64,000 bases of DNA from Flagellimonas beolgyonensis. GTDB lineage: Bacteria; Bacteroidota; Bacteroidia; Flavobacteriales; Flavobacteriaceae. The first letter of the stretch is position 1; each line of letters begins with the position of its first letter. The DNA lies in the NCBI RefSeq assembly GCF_003992615.1, contig NZ_RZMY01000013.1, forward strand, positions 38,188 through 102,187, written 5' to 3'. The position numbers were made by a program, and so were the translations under genes. Under the pieces are notes generated by a model. It was not told where the DNA came from. It made no database searches and saw only the letters and a program-made list of their open reading frames with translations. Below are positions 45,609 through 55,304 of this stretch, in pieces.

Positions 45609-45634
45609 GACAAATGCAAAAGTAAAGGGTTGCA
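45609..45634 (-). promoter_or_regulatory. ECF sigma promoter of the sigma/anti-sigma operon
   Basis: On the minus strand: TGCAACCCTT (45625-45634), 12 bases, TGTC (45609-45612). Overlapping it, TACTTTTG (45617-45624) is a perfect housekeeping -7 box, so the operon may have both basal and auto-activated transcription. Confidence 0.7.
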
Positions 45635-45710
45635 CCTTCAAGAAAAAAAATTGCAAAAAATGTGGTTTCGAAAAAATAGGAAGGAAAGTTTCTTTAAAAA
45701 AGCGGGTATA

Positions 45711-45738
45711 TGCAACCCTTCAAATTTTGGCCTGTCTA
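45711..45738 (+). promoter_or_regulatory. ECF sigma promoter of the TonB receptor operon
   Basis: TGCAACCCTT (45711-45720), 12 bases, TGTC (45733-45736), TA. Same motif and spacing as the two minus-strand copies; the TonB receptor ATG follows at 45781. Confidence 0.7.
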
Positions 45739-45780
45739 TGATGGTGAAAATTTTAAGTACAACCATCAAAGCATCAAAAA

Positions 45781-48186
45781 ATGAACAGAAAATCACCGTT
45801 GAACCCAGCAATCAAAAGTACCGTTTGGTTGCTGTGGTTTTTCTTTATGGGCTGCATTCTGGCCATGGGTCAGACCAGTCACACCATTAGTGGGACCATT
45901 ACCGATAAGAGCAATGGGGAAACCCTTTTCGGAGCCTCGGTACTTTTAACGGGAACAACTATGGGCGGCGTCACCAACGAATACGGCTTTTATTCCATCA
46001 CCGCCCCGGAAGGCGAGTACGTGCTCAGTATTTCGTACATGGGCTACACGGATGTTAACCTCAAAATTAATTTGGACAGCGACTTGAAACACGATGTGGA
46101 AATTTCAGAATTTTCAACAGAACTGGATGAAGTAGTGGTCACTGCGGACGAACCCGAACGTGCCATCTTGCGAAAGCCCGAAATGAGCGTTGTGAAAATG
46201 AATATTGGGACCGTGAAGCAAATGCCCGTAGTACTTGGAGAACTGGACATATTAAAATCCCTTCAAATGCTGCCCGGTGTCACCAACAATGGGGAAGGTA
46301 GCGGAGGTTTCCATGTGCGGGGTGGCGCACAGGACCAGAATCTTGTATTGCTGGATGAGGCCATTATCTATAACACCTCCCATATGTTCGGTTTCTTTTC
46401 CGTATTCAATGCAGATGCCATCAAGGATGTAAAACTGTACAAAGGAGGCATCCCCGCACGATTTGGCGGTCGGGTCTCCTCGGTATTGGACATTCGGCAA
46501 AAAGATGGGAACAGTAAAAACTTTGAACTGAATGGGGGTATCGGCATCATCTCCAGCCGACTGACTGCGGAAGGCCCCATGTTTGGTGATAAGGGCTCTT
46601 TCTTGGTGGCAGGTCGCCGTTCCTATGTGGACCTGTTACTGAAAGCTGCCGGGGAAGATAACAGTGTCAGCTTTTACGACCTAAACCTAAAGACCAACTA
46701 CAGCATAGACCCTAATAATAAGCTTTTTCTCAGTGGCTATTTTGGGCGGGATGCCTTTAAACTGGGTAATGCTTTTGACAGCAGTTACGGAAATGCCTCA
46801 GGCAACCTACGTTGGAACCATATTTTTTACGACCGCCTGTTTTCGAACCTTTCGGCAATTTTAAGTCGATACGATTACGATTTGGAATTTGCCCAAGAGG
46901 AGTTTGTGTGGGTATCCTCCATTACCAACTACAATCTTAAGTATGACTTTAAATACTATTTGAGCGATGCCTTCAAATTGGATTTTGGCGCCAATGGTAT
47001 TTTTTATGATTTTGACCCGGGAGAAGTAACCCCAACAGCTGACACATCCCCTGTAAATGCATTGAAGCTGGACCAAAAGCGAGCCTTTGAAAGTGGTTTT
47101 TATCTAAATGCAGAGCATAAATTGAGCCCAAGGTTGACAGCACAATATGGTCTTCGATTTAGCACCTTCTCTAGACTGGGTGGGCAACCCATTAACCAAT
47201 ATATAAACGAACAACCTGTAGTGTACAATCCGCAATTAGGCATTTATGAACGGGGAGAGGTCATAGGCGAAACCAATTATGCAAAGGGTGATGCCATTGA
47301 AAACTTCGATAATTTGGAGCCTCGTGTTTCCCTTGCGTATCTGTTGAACGATGATGCATCCATTAAAGCAGGTTTTTCACGAACAGCCCAGTACATCCAT
47401 TTGTTGTCCAATACTTCATCGGTAACCCCATTGGATGTTTGGACCCCCAGTGGTCCGTTTATTAAACCCCAACTGTCGAACCAGTATGCGTTGGGTTACT
47501 TCCGTAATTTTTCGAATAAGATCTATTCCTTGGAAATGGAAGCCTACTACAAAACCGTGGATAATCGAATAGACTACATAGATGGGGCGGAACTGGTAGG
47601 GCAAAATTCCATTGAGACCGAAATCTTGAATGGTGAAATGCGTGCCTATGGTTTGGAATTATTACTTCGGAAAAATGAGGGTAACCTAACAGGTTGGATT
47701 GCTTATACACTCTCAAAATCCGAACAAAGGACTCTTGGTGGCTATGCTGGAGGCCCCGGCATCAACAATGGGGAATGGTACAATGCGTTTTTTGATAGGA
47801 CCCATGACATCTCCGTTTCGGGAGCTTATCGTTTGGACGATCAATGGAGTTTTGGTACCAATTTGGTCTTTCAAACCGGCAGACCGGTGACGTATCCCAA
47901 TGGACAGTATCGATACGAAGGATTGTCCATTGCCAGCTATGCTGATAGAAATTCAGATCGTTTGCCAGCCTATCATCGAATGGACGTTTCCGTGAATTAC
48001 AAGCCCAGAAAATATCAGAACAAACGCTTTAAAGGGGAGTGGGTACTCAGCATCTACAACTTGTATCACAGAAAGAACGCTGCCTCCATCTCCTTTGGAC
48101 AAAATTTGGAAACAGGAGCCAATGAAGCCACAAGAACTGCCATTTTTGGCATAGTTCCCTCATTAACCTACAACTTTAAATTCTAG
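45781..48186 (+). CDS. TonB-dependent outer-membrane receptor
   Basis: 801 residues: signal peptide (about 1-36), carboxypeptidase-D-regulatory-like beta domain (about 38-120: ISGTITDKSNGETLFGASV, GGVTNEYGFYSITAPEGEYVLSISYMGY), TonB plug (about 130-235: GSGGFHVRGGAQDQNLVLLDEAIIYN in parts), then the beta-barrel to the closing SLTYNFKF. No STN signalling domain, so it does not signal to the sigma factor in FecA style. Followed by a DUF4249 lipoprotein, the usual Bacteroidota pairing. Substrate unknown. Under an ECF promoter. Confidence 0.88.
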   Translation: MNRKSPLNPAIKSTVWLLWFFFMGCILAMGQTSHTISGTITDKSNGETLFGASVLLTGTTMGGVTNEYGFYSITAPEGEYVLSISYMGYTDVNLKINLDSDLKHDVEISEFSTELDEVVVTADEPERAILRKPEMSVVKMNIGTVKQMPVVLGELDILKSLQMLPGVTNNGEGSGGFHVRGGAQDQNLVLLDEAIIYNTSHMFGFFSVFNADAIKDVKLYKGGIPARFGGRVSSVLDIRQKDGNSKNFELNGGIGIISSRLTAEGPMFGDKGSFLVAGRRSYVDLLLKAAGEDNSVSFYDLNLKTNYSIDPNNKLFLSGYFGRDAFKLGNAFDSSYGNASGNLRWNHIFYDRLFSNLSAILSRYDYDLEFAQEEFVWVSSITNYNLKYDFKYYLSDAFKLDFGANGIFYDFDPGEVTPTADTSPVNALKLDQKRAFESGFYLNAEHKLSPRLTAQYGLRFSTFSRLGGQPINQYINEQPVVYNPQLGIYERGEVIGETNYAKGDAIENFDNLEPRVSLAYLLNDDASIKAGFSRTAQYIHLLSNTSSVTPLDVWTPSGPFIKPQLSNQYALGYFRNFSNKIYSLEMEAYYKTVDNRIDYIDGAELVGQNSIETEILNGEMRAYGLELLLRKNEGNLTGWIAYTLSKSEQRTLGGYAGGPGINNGEWYNAFFDRTHDISVSGAYRLDDQWSFGTNLVFQTGRPVTYPNGQYRYEGLSIASYADRNSDRLPAYHRMDVSVNYKPRKYQNKRFKGEWVLSIYNLYHRKNAASISFGQNLETGANEATRTAIFGIVPSLTYNFKF

Positions 48187-48189
48187 ACC

Positions 48190-49038
48190 ATGAAAACATT
48201 GAAAGAACTCTTAGCACTGATCATTATAATAATTTTCGCCTCTTGCGAGGATGTAGTGGACGTTGAAGTCCAAGAAGGTCCCAAACGCTTGGTGGTAGAA
48301 GCCTCTTTGGACTGGGAAAAAGGTACCATGGGAAATGTACAGACCATAAAATTGAGCGAGTCCACCCCATTTTTTGATACCAATACCATCTCAGCTGTGA
48401 CCGGTGCCAATGTAGCGGTCACGAATCTTACAAACAACGAAACCTTCGATTTTGCCGATCAAGGCAATGGAGAATATCGCACCACAACGTTCAACCCTGT
48501 GTTAGGGCAAAGCTATTCACTTCGAATTGAGTATAATGGGGAAATCTATACTGCTACTGAAACCATGACGGGTGTTACCAACATCACCGATGTATTTCAA
48601 GCCCGTGAAGAAGGGTTCGACACCGATGCACTTGAAGTTCATGTGGTATTCACCGACCCCATCGAGGAAGGAAACAATTACCTTTTTAAGTTTCAACGGG
48701 ATGGAGACTTGCTACCAGATTTAGAAGTGGGCGAGGATGAATTTGTGAACGGGAACGAGCTTGACTGGTGGTACGAAATTGAGGAAAACGAAGAGGAGAA
48801 CATTACTCCTTTCGCACCTGGTGATATTGTTACCATTGAAATGTATGGTATTTCAGGAGCCTACTACGACTATATGAAAATTTTGACGGCACAGCTGGGA
48901 GGTGTAGGACTTTTTGAAACAACCCCAGTGGCGGTAAAAGGGAATTGCATCAATGAGACAAATCCTGAAAACTATGCCTTTGGCTATTTTAGGTTGACAG
49001 AGTTTGTTCGGACCAGTTACACTTTTGTGGAAGATTAG
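48190..49038 (+). CDS. DUF4249 family lipoprotein
   Basis: 282 residues with a lipoprotein signal (lipobox FASC, Cys19). The DUF4249 body begins VQEGPKRLVVEASLDW and has typical FNPVLGQSYSLRIEYNG. Such lipoproteins accompany TonB receptors and probably bind their substrate at the surface. It lies 3 bases after the receptor, in one operon, and is followed by a terminator. Confidence 0.82.
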   Translation: MKTLKELLALIIIIIFASCEDVVDVEVQEGPKRLVVEASLDWEKGTMGNVQTIKLSESTPFFDTNTISAVTGANVAVTNLTNNETFDFADQGNGEYRTTTFNPVLGQSYSLRIEYNGEIYTATETMTGVTNITDVFQAREEGFDTDALEVHVVFTDPIEEGNNYLFKFQRDGDLLPDLEVGEDEFVNGNELDWWYEIEENEEENITPFAPGDIVTIEMYGISGAYYDYMKILTAQLGGVGLFETTPVAVKGNCINETNPENYAFGYFRLTEFVRTSYTFVED

Positions 49039-49059
49039 TTTAGGTTGGTTGAATGCCAG

Positions 49060-49091
49060 AGTGTCGGGTTTCTAGGGCCCGGCACTTTTTC
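49060..49091 (+). terminator. terminator after the DUF4249 gene
   Basis: AGTGTCGGG (49060-49068) pairs with CCCGGCACT (49078-49086; one G-U pair), followed by TTTTT. Confidence 0.75.
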
Positions 49092-49183
49092 TTTATCAAC
49101 AGTTTCCATTTTGTTGTTGAACAAGAGCGTTAAGTTTTTTCTAAAGCAATCGTCATTACATGGAAATGCCGTAATTTTATGTA

Positions 49184-50347
49184 ATGGCTATGAACACAAG
49201 AAAAGGGTTTCGTTTCACCAATTACGAAGCTCCTGATCAAACCCCGTTCGAAAAACTCTTTGAGATTTTTCAAGAACTCATCACGCATACTTCAGGTGAT
49301 GTGGAAGAAGCTTTGGATTGGCTACGTCAATTGGATCAGGAATATGACCTCACTGATGAGGACTACACCATTGATGATTTTATTGAAGACCTAAAGGCCA
49401 AAGGTTATATCCGTGAAGAATTTGACATGGATGGGCAGCAAGGCGGTGAAGCTGAAGAAGGCGATGAAAACGGTGGCGGTGGCAACTTATCCATCACGGC
49501 CAAATTGGAGCGAGTACTGCGACAGCGAGCGTTGGACCAAATTTTTGGCAAAATCAAGCGCAGTGGGTCCGGAAACCACCGAACAGGTAAATCGGGGAGG
49601 GGAGATGAACATACCGGGGAGTTTCGTGAATATCGTTTTGGGGATTCCTTGGAACATATCTCCGTGACCGAGAGTCTTAAAAATGCCCAAGTAAACCATG
49701 GTCTCGACAGTTTTTCCCTGAATGAGGAAGATTTGGTCGTTGAGGATACCCAATACAAGGCGCAGATGAGTACGGTATTGATGATTGACATCAGTCACAG
49801 TATGATCTTATATGGGGAGGACCGCATTACACCCGCCAAAAAAGTGGCCATGGCCCTCGCTGAGCTCATCACCACCCGGTACCCGAAGGACACCCTGGAC
49901 ATTTTGGTATTTGGGAACGATGCTTGGCCCATTGCCATCAAGGAATTGCCCTATTTAAAAGTGGGGCCGTACCACACCAATACGGTTGCTGGACTTCAAC
50001 TGGCCATGGACATGCTTCGACGTAAGCGGAACACCAATAAACAGATTTTTATGATCACCGACGGCAAACCTTCGTGTATCCGTTTGCCCAATGGCGATTA
50101 CTACAAGAACAGTGTTGGCCTGGACGATTATATCGTGGAAAAATGCTACACTATGGCACAGCAGGCCAGAAAGCTGCACATACCCATTACCACCTTTATG
50201 ATTGCTGAGGACCCTTATTTAATGCAATTTGTACGGGAATTTACCAAAGCGAACAAGGGGAAAGCCTTTTACACTGGGCTAAAGGGATTGGGCGAAATGA
50301 TTTTTGAAGATTACGAACAAAACAGAAAAAGAAGAATCAAAGGATAA
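49184..50347 (+). CDS. VWA-domain protein partnering an AAA+ ATPase
   Basis: 387 residues, no signal peptide. The C-terminal half is a von Willebrand A domain with MIDAS DxSxS in VLMIDISHSM and the downstream Asp in FMITDGKP. The N-terminal half is acidic and helical, with a Gly/Glu-rich linker (QGGEAEEGDENGGGG in part). The AAA+ gene starts 7 bases after the stop. VWA/MoxR-AAA pairs act as metal-insertion or chaperone systems in which the VWA part recruits the client; the client is unknown here. Start may be 49184 or 49190. Confidence 0.82.
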   Translation: MAMNTRKGFRFTNYEAPDQTPFEKLFEIFQELITHTSGDVEEALDWLRQLDQEYDLTDEDYTIDDFIEDLKAKGYIREEFDMDGQQGGEAEEGDENGGGGNLSITAKLERVLRQRALDQIFGKIKRSGSGNHRTGKSGRGDEHTGEFREYRFGDSLEHISVTESLKNAQVNHGLDSFSLNEEDLVVEDTQYKAQMSTVLMIDISHSMILYGEDRITPAKKVAMALAELITTRYPKDTLDILVFGNDAWPIAIKELPYLKVGPYHTNTVAGLQLAMDMLRRKRNTNKQIFMITDGKPSCIRLPNGDYYKNSVGLDDYIVEKCYTMAQQARKLHIPITTFMIAEDPYLMQFVREFTKANKGKAFYTGLKGLGEMIFEDYEQNRKRRIKG

Positions 50348-50354
50348 TAACCTC

Positions 50355-51824
50355 ATGAAATTGGACCACATCAAAATAAAAACACTGGGCGAGCTCAAGA
50401 ATGCAGGCTATAAGAGTAAAAGCATCAAGGATGAGCTTCGTGACAACTTATTGGAAAAAATTCGAAATAAAGAAGAAGTGTTCAAAGGTGTTTGGGGCTA
50501 TGAAAATTCGGTGATCCCAGAATTGGAACGCGCCATTCTTTCAAGACACAACATCAATTTATTGGGGCTTCGCGGACAAGCCAAGACCCGCTTGGCCCGT
50601 TTGATGGTACAACTGTTGGATGAATGGATGCCGATTGTGGCCGGTTCGGAAATCCACGACGATCCAATGTGTCCGATGTCCAGATACGCCATGGAGCTTA
50701 TCAAGGAAAAAGGCAATGACACACCCATTACCTGGATACATCGAGATGAACGGTTCTTCGAAAAACTGGCCACACCCGATGTTACCGTTGCCGATTTGAT
50801 AGGCGATGTGGACCCGATTAAAGCAGCCAACCTTAAACTATCTTACGCTGATGATCGCGTGATTCATTTCGGTATGATTCCAAGGGCCAACCGATGCATT
50901 TTCGTAATCAATGAGCTGCCAGACCTTCAAGCAAGAATTCAAGTGGCATTGTTCAACATACTGCAAGAGGGTGATATACAAATTCGAGGGTTTAAAATAC
51001 GATTGCCTTTGGACATTCAGTTTGTGTTCACGGCCAATCCCGAAGATTACACCAATCGAGGCAGTATTGTAACCCCTTTGAAGGATCGTATCGGTTCGCA
51101 GATCTTGACCCACTATCCGGAAAGCATCGATATTGCGAAGAAGATAACCAAGCAAGAAGCCCGTTTGGACAATAGGCAATCCGAGCATATTTATGTGCCA
51201 GAACTGGCCATGGACCTGTTGGAACAAATCAGTTTTGAAGCACGCAAAAGTGAATATGTGGATGCCAAAAGTGGTGTAAGTGCCCGTATGAGCATCACTG
51301 CCTTCGAAAACTTATTGAGTACGGCCGAACGAAGGGCCATATTAAGTGGAGATTCGGAAACATCGGTTCGATTGAGTGATTTTATGGGCGTGATCCCATC
51401 CATCACCGGAAAAATTGAATTGGTATATGAAGGTGAGCAGGAGGGAGCTGGATTTGTAGCGGAAACCTTGATCGAGGATGCCGTGAAATCCATATTTCCA
51501 AAATTCTTCCCCAAAATTGAAAAATTGCAACGTAAGGAGGAGGAAACCGATTACGATGAATTGGTGCTTTGGTTTTTTGAAGGGGAAGGCTTTGATCTTT
51601 TGGATGATGATTCCGATGCTGATTACAGATCTAAATTGGATGCCGTGGGCCCATTGAACCAACTTATCAAGACGCATCAACCTGAAATTTCCAAAGAAGA
51701 TTCTTATTTCTTGAAAGAACTATTGCTTTGGGGATTGGTCGCGCACAAAAAATTGAGCAAGCACCGTTTCGTGCAAGGGTTTCAGTTCAAAGACCTGTAC
51801 GGAAGCTACATTCGAGGACTATAA
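50355..51824 (+). CDS. MoxR/magnesium-chelatase-like AAA+ ATPase
   Basis: About 489 residues. Walker A in LLGLRGQAKTRLARL (about 73-87), Walker B in CIFVINELPDL, sensor 1 in FTANPEDYTN, Arg finger region in IVTPLKDRIGSQI. The C-terminal third is an acidic extension (WFFEGEGFDLLDDDSDADY) with no clear domain. Start 50355 (MKLDHIKIKT) avoids a frame overlapping the VWA gene. Expected to remodel a client with the VWA protein. Confidence 0.85.
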   Translation: MKLDHIKIKTLGELKNAGYKSKSIKDELRDNLLEKIRNKEEVFKGVWGYENSVIPELERAILSRHNINLLGLRGQAKTRLARLMVQLLDEWMPIVAGSEIHDDPMCPMSRYAMELIKEKGNDTPITWIHRDERFFEKLATPDVTVADLIGDVDPIKAANLKLSYADDRVIHFGMIPRANRCIFVINELPDLQARIQVALFNILQEGDIQIRGFKIRLPLDIQFVFTANPEDYTNRGSIVTPLKDRIGSQILTHYPESIDIAKKITKQEARLDNRQSEHIYVPELAMDLLEQISFEARKSEYVDAKSGVSARMSITAFENLLSTAERRAILSGDSETSVRLSDFMGVIPSITGKIELVYEGEQEGAGFVAETLIEDAVKSIFPKFFPKIEKLQRKEEETDYDELVLWFFEGEGFDLLDDDSDADYRSKLDAVGPLNQLIKTHQPEISKEDSYFLKELLLWGLVAHKKLSKHRFVQGFQFKDLYGSYIRGL

Positions 51825-51827
51825 CGA

Positions 51828-52310
51828 TTATTGCCAAATATTGAGATTGTCGTTATAATTTTCAAAATTATAAGCCCCAATATATTTTCTACGAAGCCAA
51901 AAAGTATAAAATGTCAATAGGGGCAAAAGGCCGTACAGCACCAGGGTTAGGATGGCCATAGGTTGAAATGTAACCGGAATAACATGTTCATCATAGTCTG
52001 ATACAGAAATCAAAATCTGGTAACTGTCATAAATCTTGTAAAAATAGACTAGAAGTATGGCGTACAGCGTAAATTCTATGTTTCTCATTTTGGGATCCGG
52101 CAGTTCATACTCCCGAATTTTGAACCAAACCACATATAAGTATACAAAATGAACGGTACTTAACAACGGAAAGATATAATTGTCGGGTTTTAGAATATAA
52201 AAACTATTGGTATACACACCATAGAAATCCAAAACGACCAATAGTATTAAAATTATAGCACTGCTAAGAAGGGTTACTTTCCAATTGAAGATTTTGGTAA
52301 TTACGTTCAT
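51828..52310 (-). CDS. hypothetical four-helix membrane protein
   Basis: 160 residues with about four membrane helices (about 10-29, 42-60, 80-97, 122-143) and a short polar C-terminus. No family recognised. It converges with the AAA+ gene, 3 bases between stops. Confidence 0.6.
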   Translation of the reverse strand: MNVITKIFNWKVTLLSSAIILILLVVLDFYGVYTNSFYILKPDNYIFPLLSTVHFVYLYVVWFKIREYELPDPKMRNIEFTLYAILLVYFYKIYDSYQILISVSDYDEHVIPVTFQPMAILTLVLYGLLPLLTFYTFWLRRKYIGAYNFENYNDNLNIWQ

Positions 52311-52457
52311 GTTGAATCAAGATTTGGGAATTAAATTCAATTCAAAGAACGCAGTTTGGAAATTAATATTTAAATCAAATCGACAAACCGTAATCAATGT
52401 TGGATAATCAGAAAAATCTGATATCTAGCTACGATTTTATGATGCGAAAAAAGGATG

Positions 52458-53345
52458 TTATCCCTCAAAAAGATCGGAGGATAAATAACGATCGCCACGG
52501 TCGCAGACAATGGATACAATGGTTCCACTTTCTAAGGTCTCCGCAAGACGCAATGCCACGGTAGCGGCACCTCCGCTACTCATCCCAGCAAAAATCCCTT
52601 CTTCCTTGGCTAGCCTTTTGGCCATTTCGATAGCCTCCAATTCGCTTACTTCCATTACCACATCCACTTTACTTGGATTGAAAATCTTGGGCAAGTATTC
52701 CTGTGGCCATTTGCGTATGCCCGGTATCTTGGAGTTATCGGTAGGTTGCACTCCCACAATTTGGACATTTGTACTTTGTTCCTTCAAAAAGGTAGAAGTC
52801 CCCATAATGGTTCCTGTGGTGCCCATACTCGATACAAAATGGGTGATTTCACCATTCGTGTCGCGCCAAATTTCTGGTCCCGTGGTTTTGTAATGGGCCT
52901 TCCAATTGTCATCATTGGCGAATTGGTTCATCATAATGTACCCTTCATCCTTCACTTTGGACTCCGCGTAATCTCGAGCACCTTCTATGCCCACATCGGC
53001 TGGAGTCAAGGTAACTTTAGCACCATAGGCACGCATGGTCTGTACCCGTTCCTTGGTAGAGTTTTCCGGCATTACCAATTCGATGTCCAAACCGAAAAGA
53101 CTGGCTACCATCGCCAATCCAATACCCGTGTTGCCGCTTGTGGCCTCAATCAACTTCGAGGATTTCGTAAAATCGCCCCGTTCCAACCCACTTTTGATCA
53201 TGTTGTAGGCTGGGCGGTCCTTAACACTTCCACCTGGATTATTGCCTTCCAGTTTAAATAGCACTTTTACATTGGGATTGGTGTTCAATACCTTGGATTC
53301 CACCAAAGGTGTGTTTCCAATAAGATCGAGTATACTTTTAGACAT
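52458..53345 (-). CDS. cysM: cysteine synthase B-type
   Basis: PLP-dependent synthesis of cysteine from O-acetylserine and sulfide. About 295 residues: PLP Lys in NPGGSVKDRPAYNMI, phosphate-loop SGNTGIG, C-terminal GMSSGGAATVALR. The sequence matches CysM more than CysK, but that split is not certain. The start at 53345 (MSKSILDLIGNTPLVE) overlaps the end of cysE by 8 bases, so the two are translationally coupled. Confidence 0.92.
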   Translation of the reverse strand: MSKSILDLIGNTPLVESKVLNTNPNVKVLFKLEGNNPGGSVKDRPAYNMIKSGLERGDFTKSSKLIEATSGNTGIGLAMVASLFGLDIELVMPENSTKERVQTMRAYGAKVTLTPADVGIEGARDYAESKVKDEGYIMMNQFANDDNWKAHYKTTGPEIWRDTNGEITHFVSSMGTTGTIMGTSTFLKEQSTNVQIVGVQPTDNSKIPGIRKWPQEYLPKIFNPSKVDVVMEVSELEAIEMAKRLAKEEGIFAGMSSGGAATVALRLAETLESGTIVSIVCDRGDRYLSSDLFEG

Positions 53346-54129
53346 TTGGCGCTGTCTTAATTTTGATTTCAGGGGTATGAAAAACGGTTGAATTTGGTGG
53401 GACTGAGGCTGTGACCCATGCATTACCCCCAATTATTGAATTTTCGCCCACAACGGTATTGCCTCCCAAGATAGTTGCGTTGGCATAAATGGTTACATTG
53501 CTCATAATGGTTGGGTGTCTTTTGGTCTTCTCCAAATTTTTGGCCACATACAAAGCTCCCAAGGTGACTCCTTGATAAATTTTTACATTATCGTGAATAA
53601 TGGCCGTTTCCCCAATCACAACTCCAGTGGCGTGATCAATAAAAAACGATTTCCCGATCTGGGCTCCGGGATTGATGTCCACACCAGTCTGTCTGTGTGC
53701 ATACTCCGTCATCAATCGGGGTACCAAGGGCACATTTTGTTTGTAAAGTTCGTGGGCCAATCGATATATGGAAATGGCATAAAAACCTGGATAAGCCATA
53801 TAAATTTCCTGGATAGACAAGGAAGCAGGGTCACAGTTCAGGATAGCTTCGGCATCCAGGTTCAATTTTTCCAAAATTTCCGGCAAATGGGAAACATAGT
53901 TGTCCCATAACTCGTTGCTGGGTCGTTCCAACTCCAAACAAGCCATATCCATCAAGCGGTTGAACTGCTTTTCCAGCAATTCCAAATTCACCGCTACAGG
54001 CGTATTCGCATCAAAAAGAGTGTAAAAAAGGGTATCGGTAAAATCTTCGGTTTCCTGTTTGAGCCTAAAATCGAGATAGGGCAATTTTTTATGCCTGTTC
54101 AGTTCGGCTATGATTTTTTCTTTGTCCAT
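53338..54129 (-). CDS. cysE: serine O-acetyltransferase
   Basis: Makes O-acetylserine, the substrate of the next gene. About 263 residues: helical N-terminal domain (1-140) and left-handed beta-helix (about 150-250) with the catalytic/acceptor region VDINPGAQIGKSFFIDHATG. The C-terminal tail ends in NV rather than the Ile that binds CysK in many bacteria, so it may not form the usual complex. Start 54129 (MDKEKIIAELN). Upstream of cysM in one unit. Confidence 0.92.
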   Translation of the reverse strand: MDKEKIIAELNRHKKLPYLDFRLKQETEDFTDTLFYTLFDANTPVAVNLELLEKQFNRLMDMACLELERPSNELWDNYVSHLPEILEKLNLDAEAILNCDPASLSIQEIYMAYPGFYAISIYRLAHELYKQNVPLVPRLMTEYAHRQTGVDINPGAQIGKSFFIDHATGVVIGETAIIHDNVKIYQGVTLGALYVAKNLEKTKRHPTIMSNVTIYANATILGGNTVVGENSIIGGNAWVTASVPPNSTVFHTPEIKIKTAPNV

Positions 54130-54221
54130 AATATGCACTATTGTCCTAAAATTATGCAATTCCTTACCATAGGCAGGGATAAAACGGTAACTTTAGTTTA
54201 AAAATAACATATCATCGATAT

Positions 54222-54902
54222 ATGGCGACCAATAGTACGATTTCGAAACCTGCATTTGATTTTTTAAAACAACTCGAAAAGAACAATAATAGGGATTGGT
54301 TCGAAGAACACAAGTCGGAATTTAAATCCCATGAAAAGACTGTCAAGTCTTTTTTTGAAGCTGTAAAAGATAACCTGAACCATCACGATGACATCGAAAA
54401 AATGAAAATGTTCCGTATTTATCGTGATGTGCGCTTTTCCAAGGATAAAACCCCGTATAAATCCCATTTTGCAGGTTCATTTTCTCGTTTGGGAGCCCAT
54501 TTGAGAGGTGGGTACTATATGCACTTAAAGCCGGGGGAATCCTTTTTGGCCACCGGTTTTTGGGCGCCGAACAAGGAAGATCTTTTTCGCATCCGCAAGG
54601 AATTGGAAATGGACGCCTCTGAGTTTAGGCAGGTTATCGGTAATCCGGACTTTAAAGCGGTTTGGGGAGAATTAAAGGGTGAAACGGTGAAAACGGCACC
54701 GAAAGGATTTGATAAAGAACACCCCGATATCGATTTGATCAAACACAAACAGTACATTTTTGTACGCAACTTTGCCGATCAAGAAGTGTTATCCCCACAA
54801 TTTTTAGGAGAAGTCGACCGGTCTTATCGAGCCATACGCCCTTATTTTGATTTGATGAGCGACGTGCTTACCACCAATTTGAACGGGGAATCACTCTTGT
54901 AA
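54222..54902 (+). CDS. DUF2461 (TIGR02453-like) family protein
   Basis: 226 residues: starts KPAFDFLKQLEKNNNRDWF, with RIYRDVRFSKDKTPYKSHFAGSFSR and the family-typical RGGYYMHLKPGESFLATGFW. No catalytic motif known; function unknown. Its end overlaps by 12 bases the end of the convergent gene at 54891. Confidence 0.8.
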   Translation: MATNSTISKPAFDFLKQLEKNNNRDWFEEHKSEFKSHEKTVKSFFEAVKDNLNHHDDIEKMKMFRIYRDVRFSKDKTPYKSHFAGSFSRLGAHLRGGYYMHLKPGESFLATGFWAPNKEDLFRIRKELEMDASEFRQVIGNPDFKAVWGELKGETVKTAPKGFDKEHPDIDLIKHKQYIFVRNFADQEVLSPQFLGEVDRSYRAIRPYFDLMSDVLTTNLNGESLL

Positions 54903-55304
54903 AAGTGCCTCATGGTCCAATAGTTGGACCTGATCTTTCAAGCGTTCGACCACCATGTTCATCATCCGCTTGTTCAATGCTGATGAATTGGATATGTAAT
55001 CTGTGTACTCCTCTACGGTAAATTGCCCAATGACCATCCCTTTCAATGAATTTCGGAATTTGATGTCCTTTTGGATGGCACGCTCAATATATTGTAGCTT
55101 TTTCTCCAAGGAAAGATCATGAAAAACACCCTTGTGTTTGTTCACATAATTCTTGAATGCTTCTACGAGCAGAAAGTTTTGAAGCTTGATCACGGGTCGT
55201 AATGTTCGGTTTTGAAACCGCTCATCAAAACTCATTTGGCTATTAAAATGTGCTTGTGGAATTTCTGGACGAATGTCCAAAAGACTCTTGGATCGTGAAT
55301 CCAT
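54891..55304 (-). CDS. conserved flavobacterial helical protein
   Basis: 137 residues, fully soluble and helical, with a conserved-looking N-terminal half (LLDIRPEIPQAHFNSQM, RFQNRTLRPVIKLQN). I recall homologs across flavobacteria carrying the label glyoxalase, but no metal-binding glyoxalase motif is present. No function can be assigned. Confidence 0.65.
   Translation of the reverse strand: MDSRSKSLLDIRPEIPQAHFNSQMSFDERFQNRTLRPVIKLQNFLLVEAFKNYVNKHKGVFHDLSLEKKLQYIERAIQKDIKFRNSLKGMVIGQFTVEEYTDYISNSSALNKRMMNMVVERLKDQVQLLDHEALLQE

Noticed and set aside
45037..48186. FecI/FecR-type signalling between the TonB receptor and the ECF sigma factor
   Set aside because: The receptor has a carboxypeptidase-like N-terminal domain but no STN domain, and the anti-sigma protein lacks a FecR-type periplasmic domain, so direct receptor signalling is not supported.
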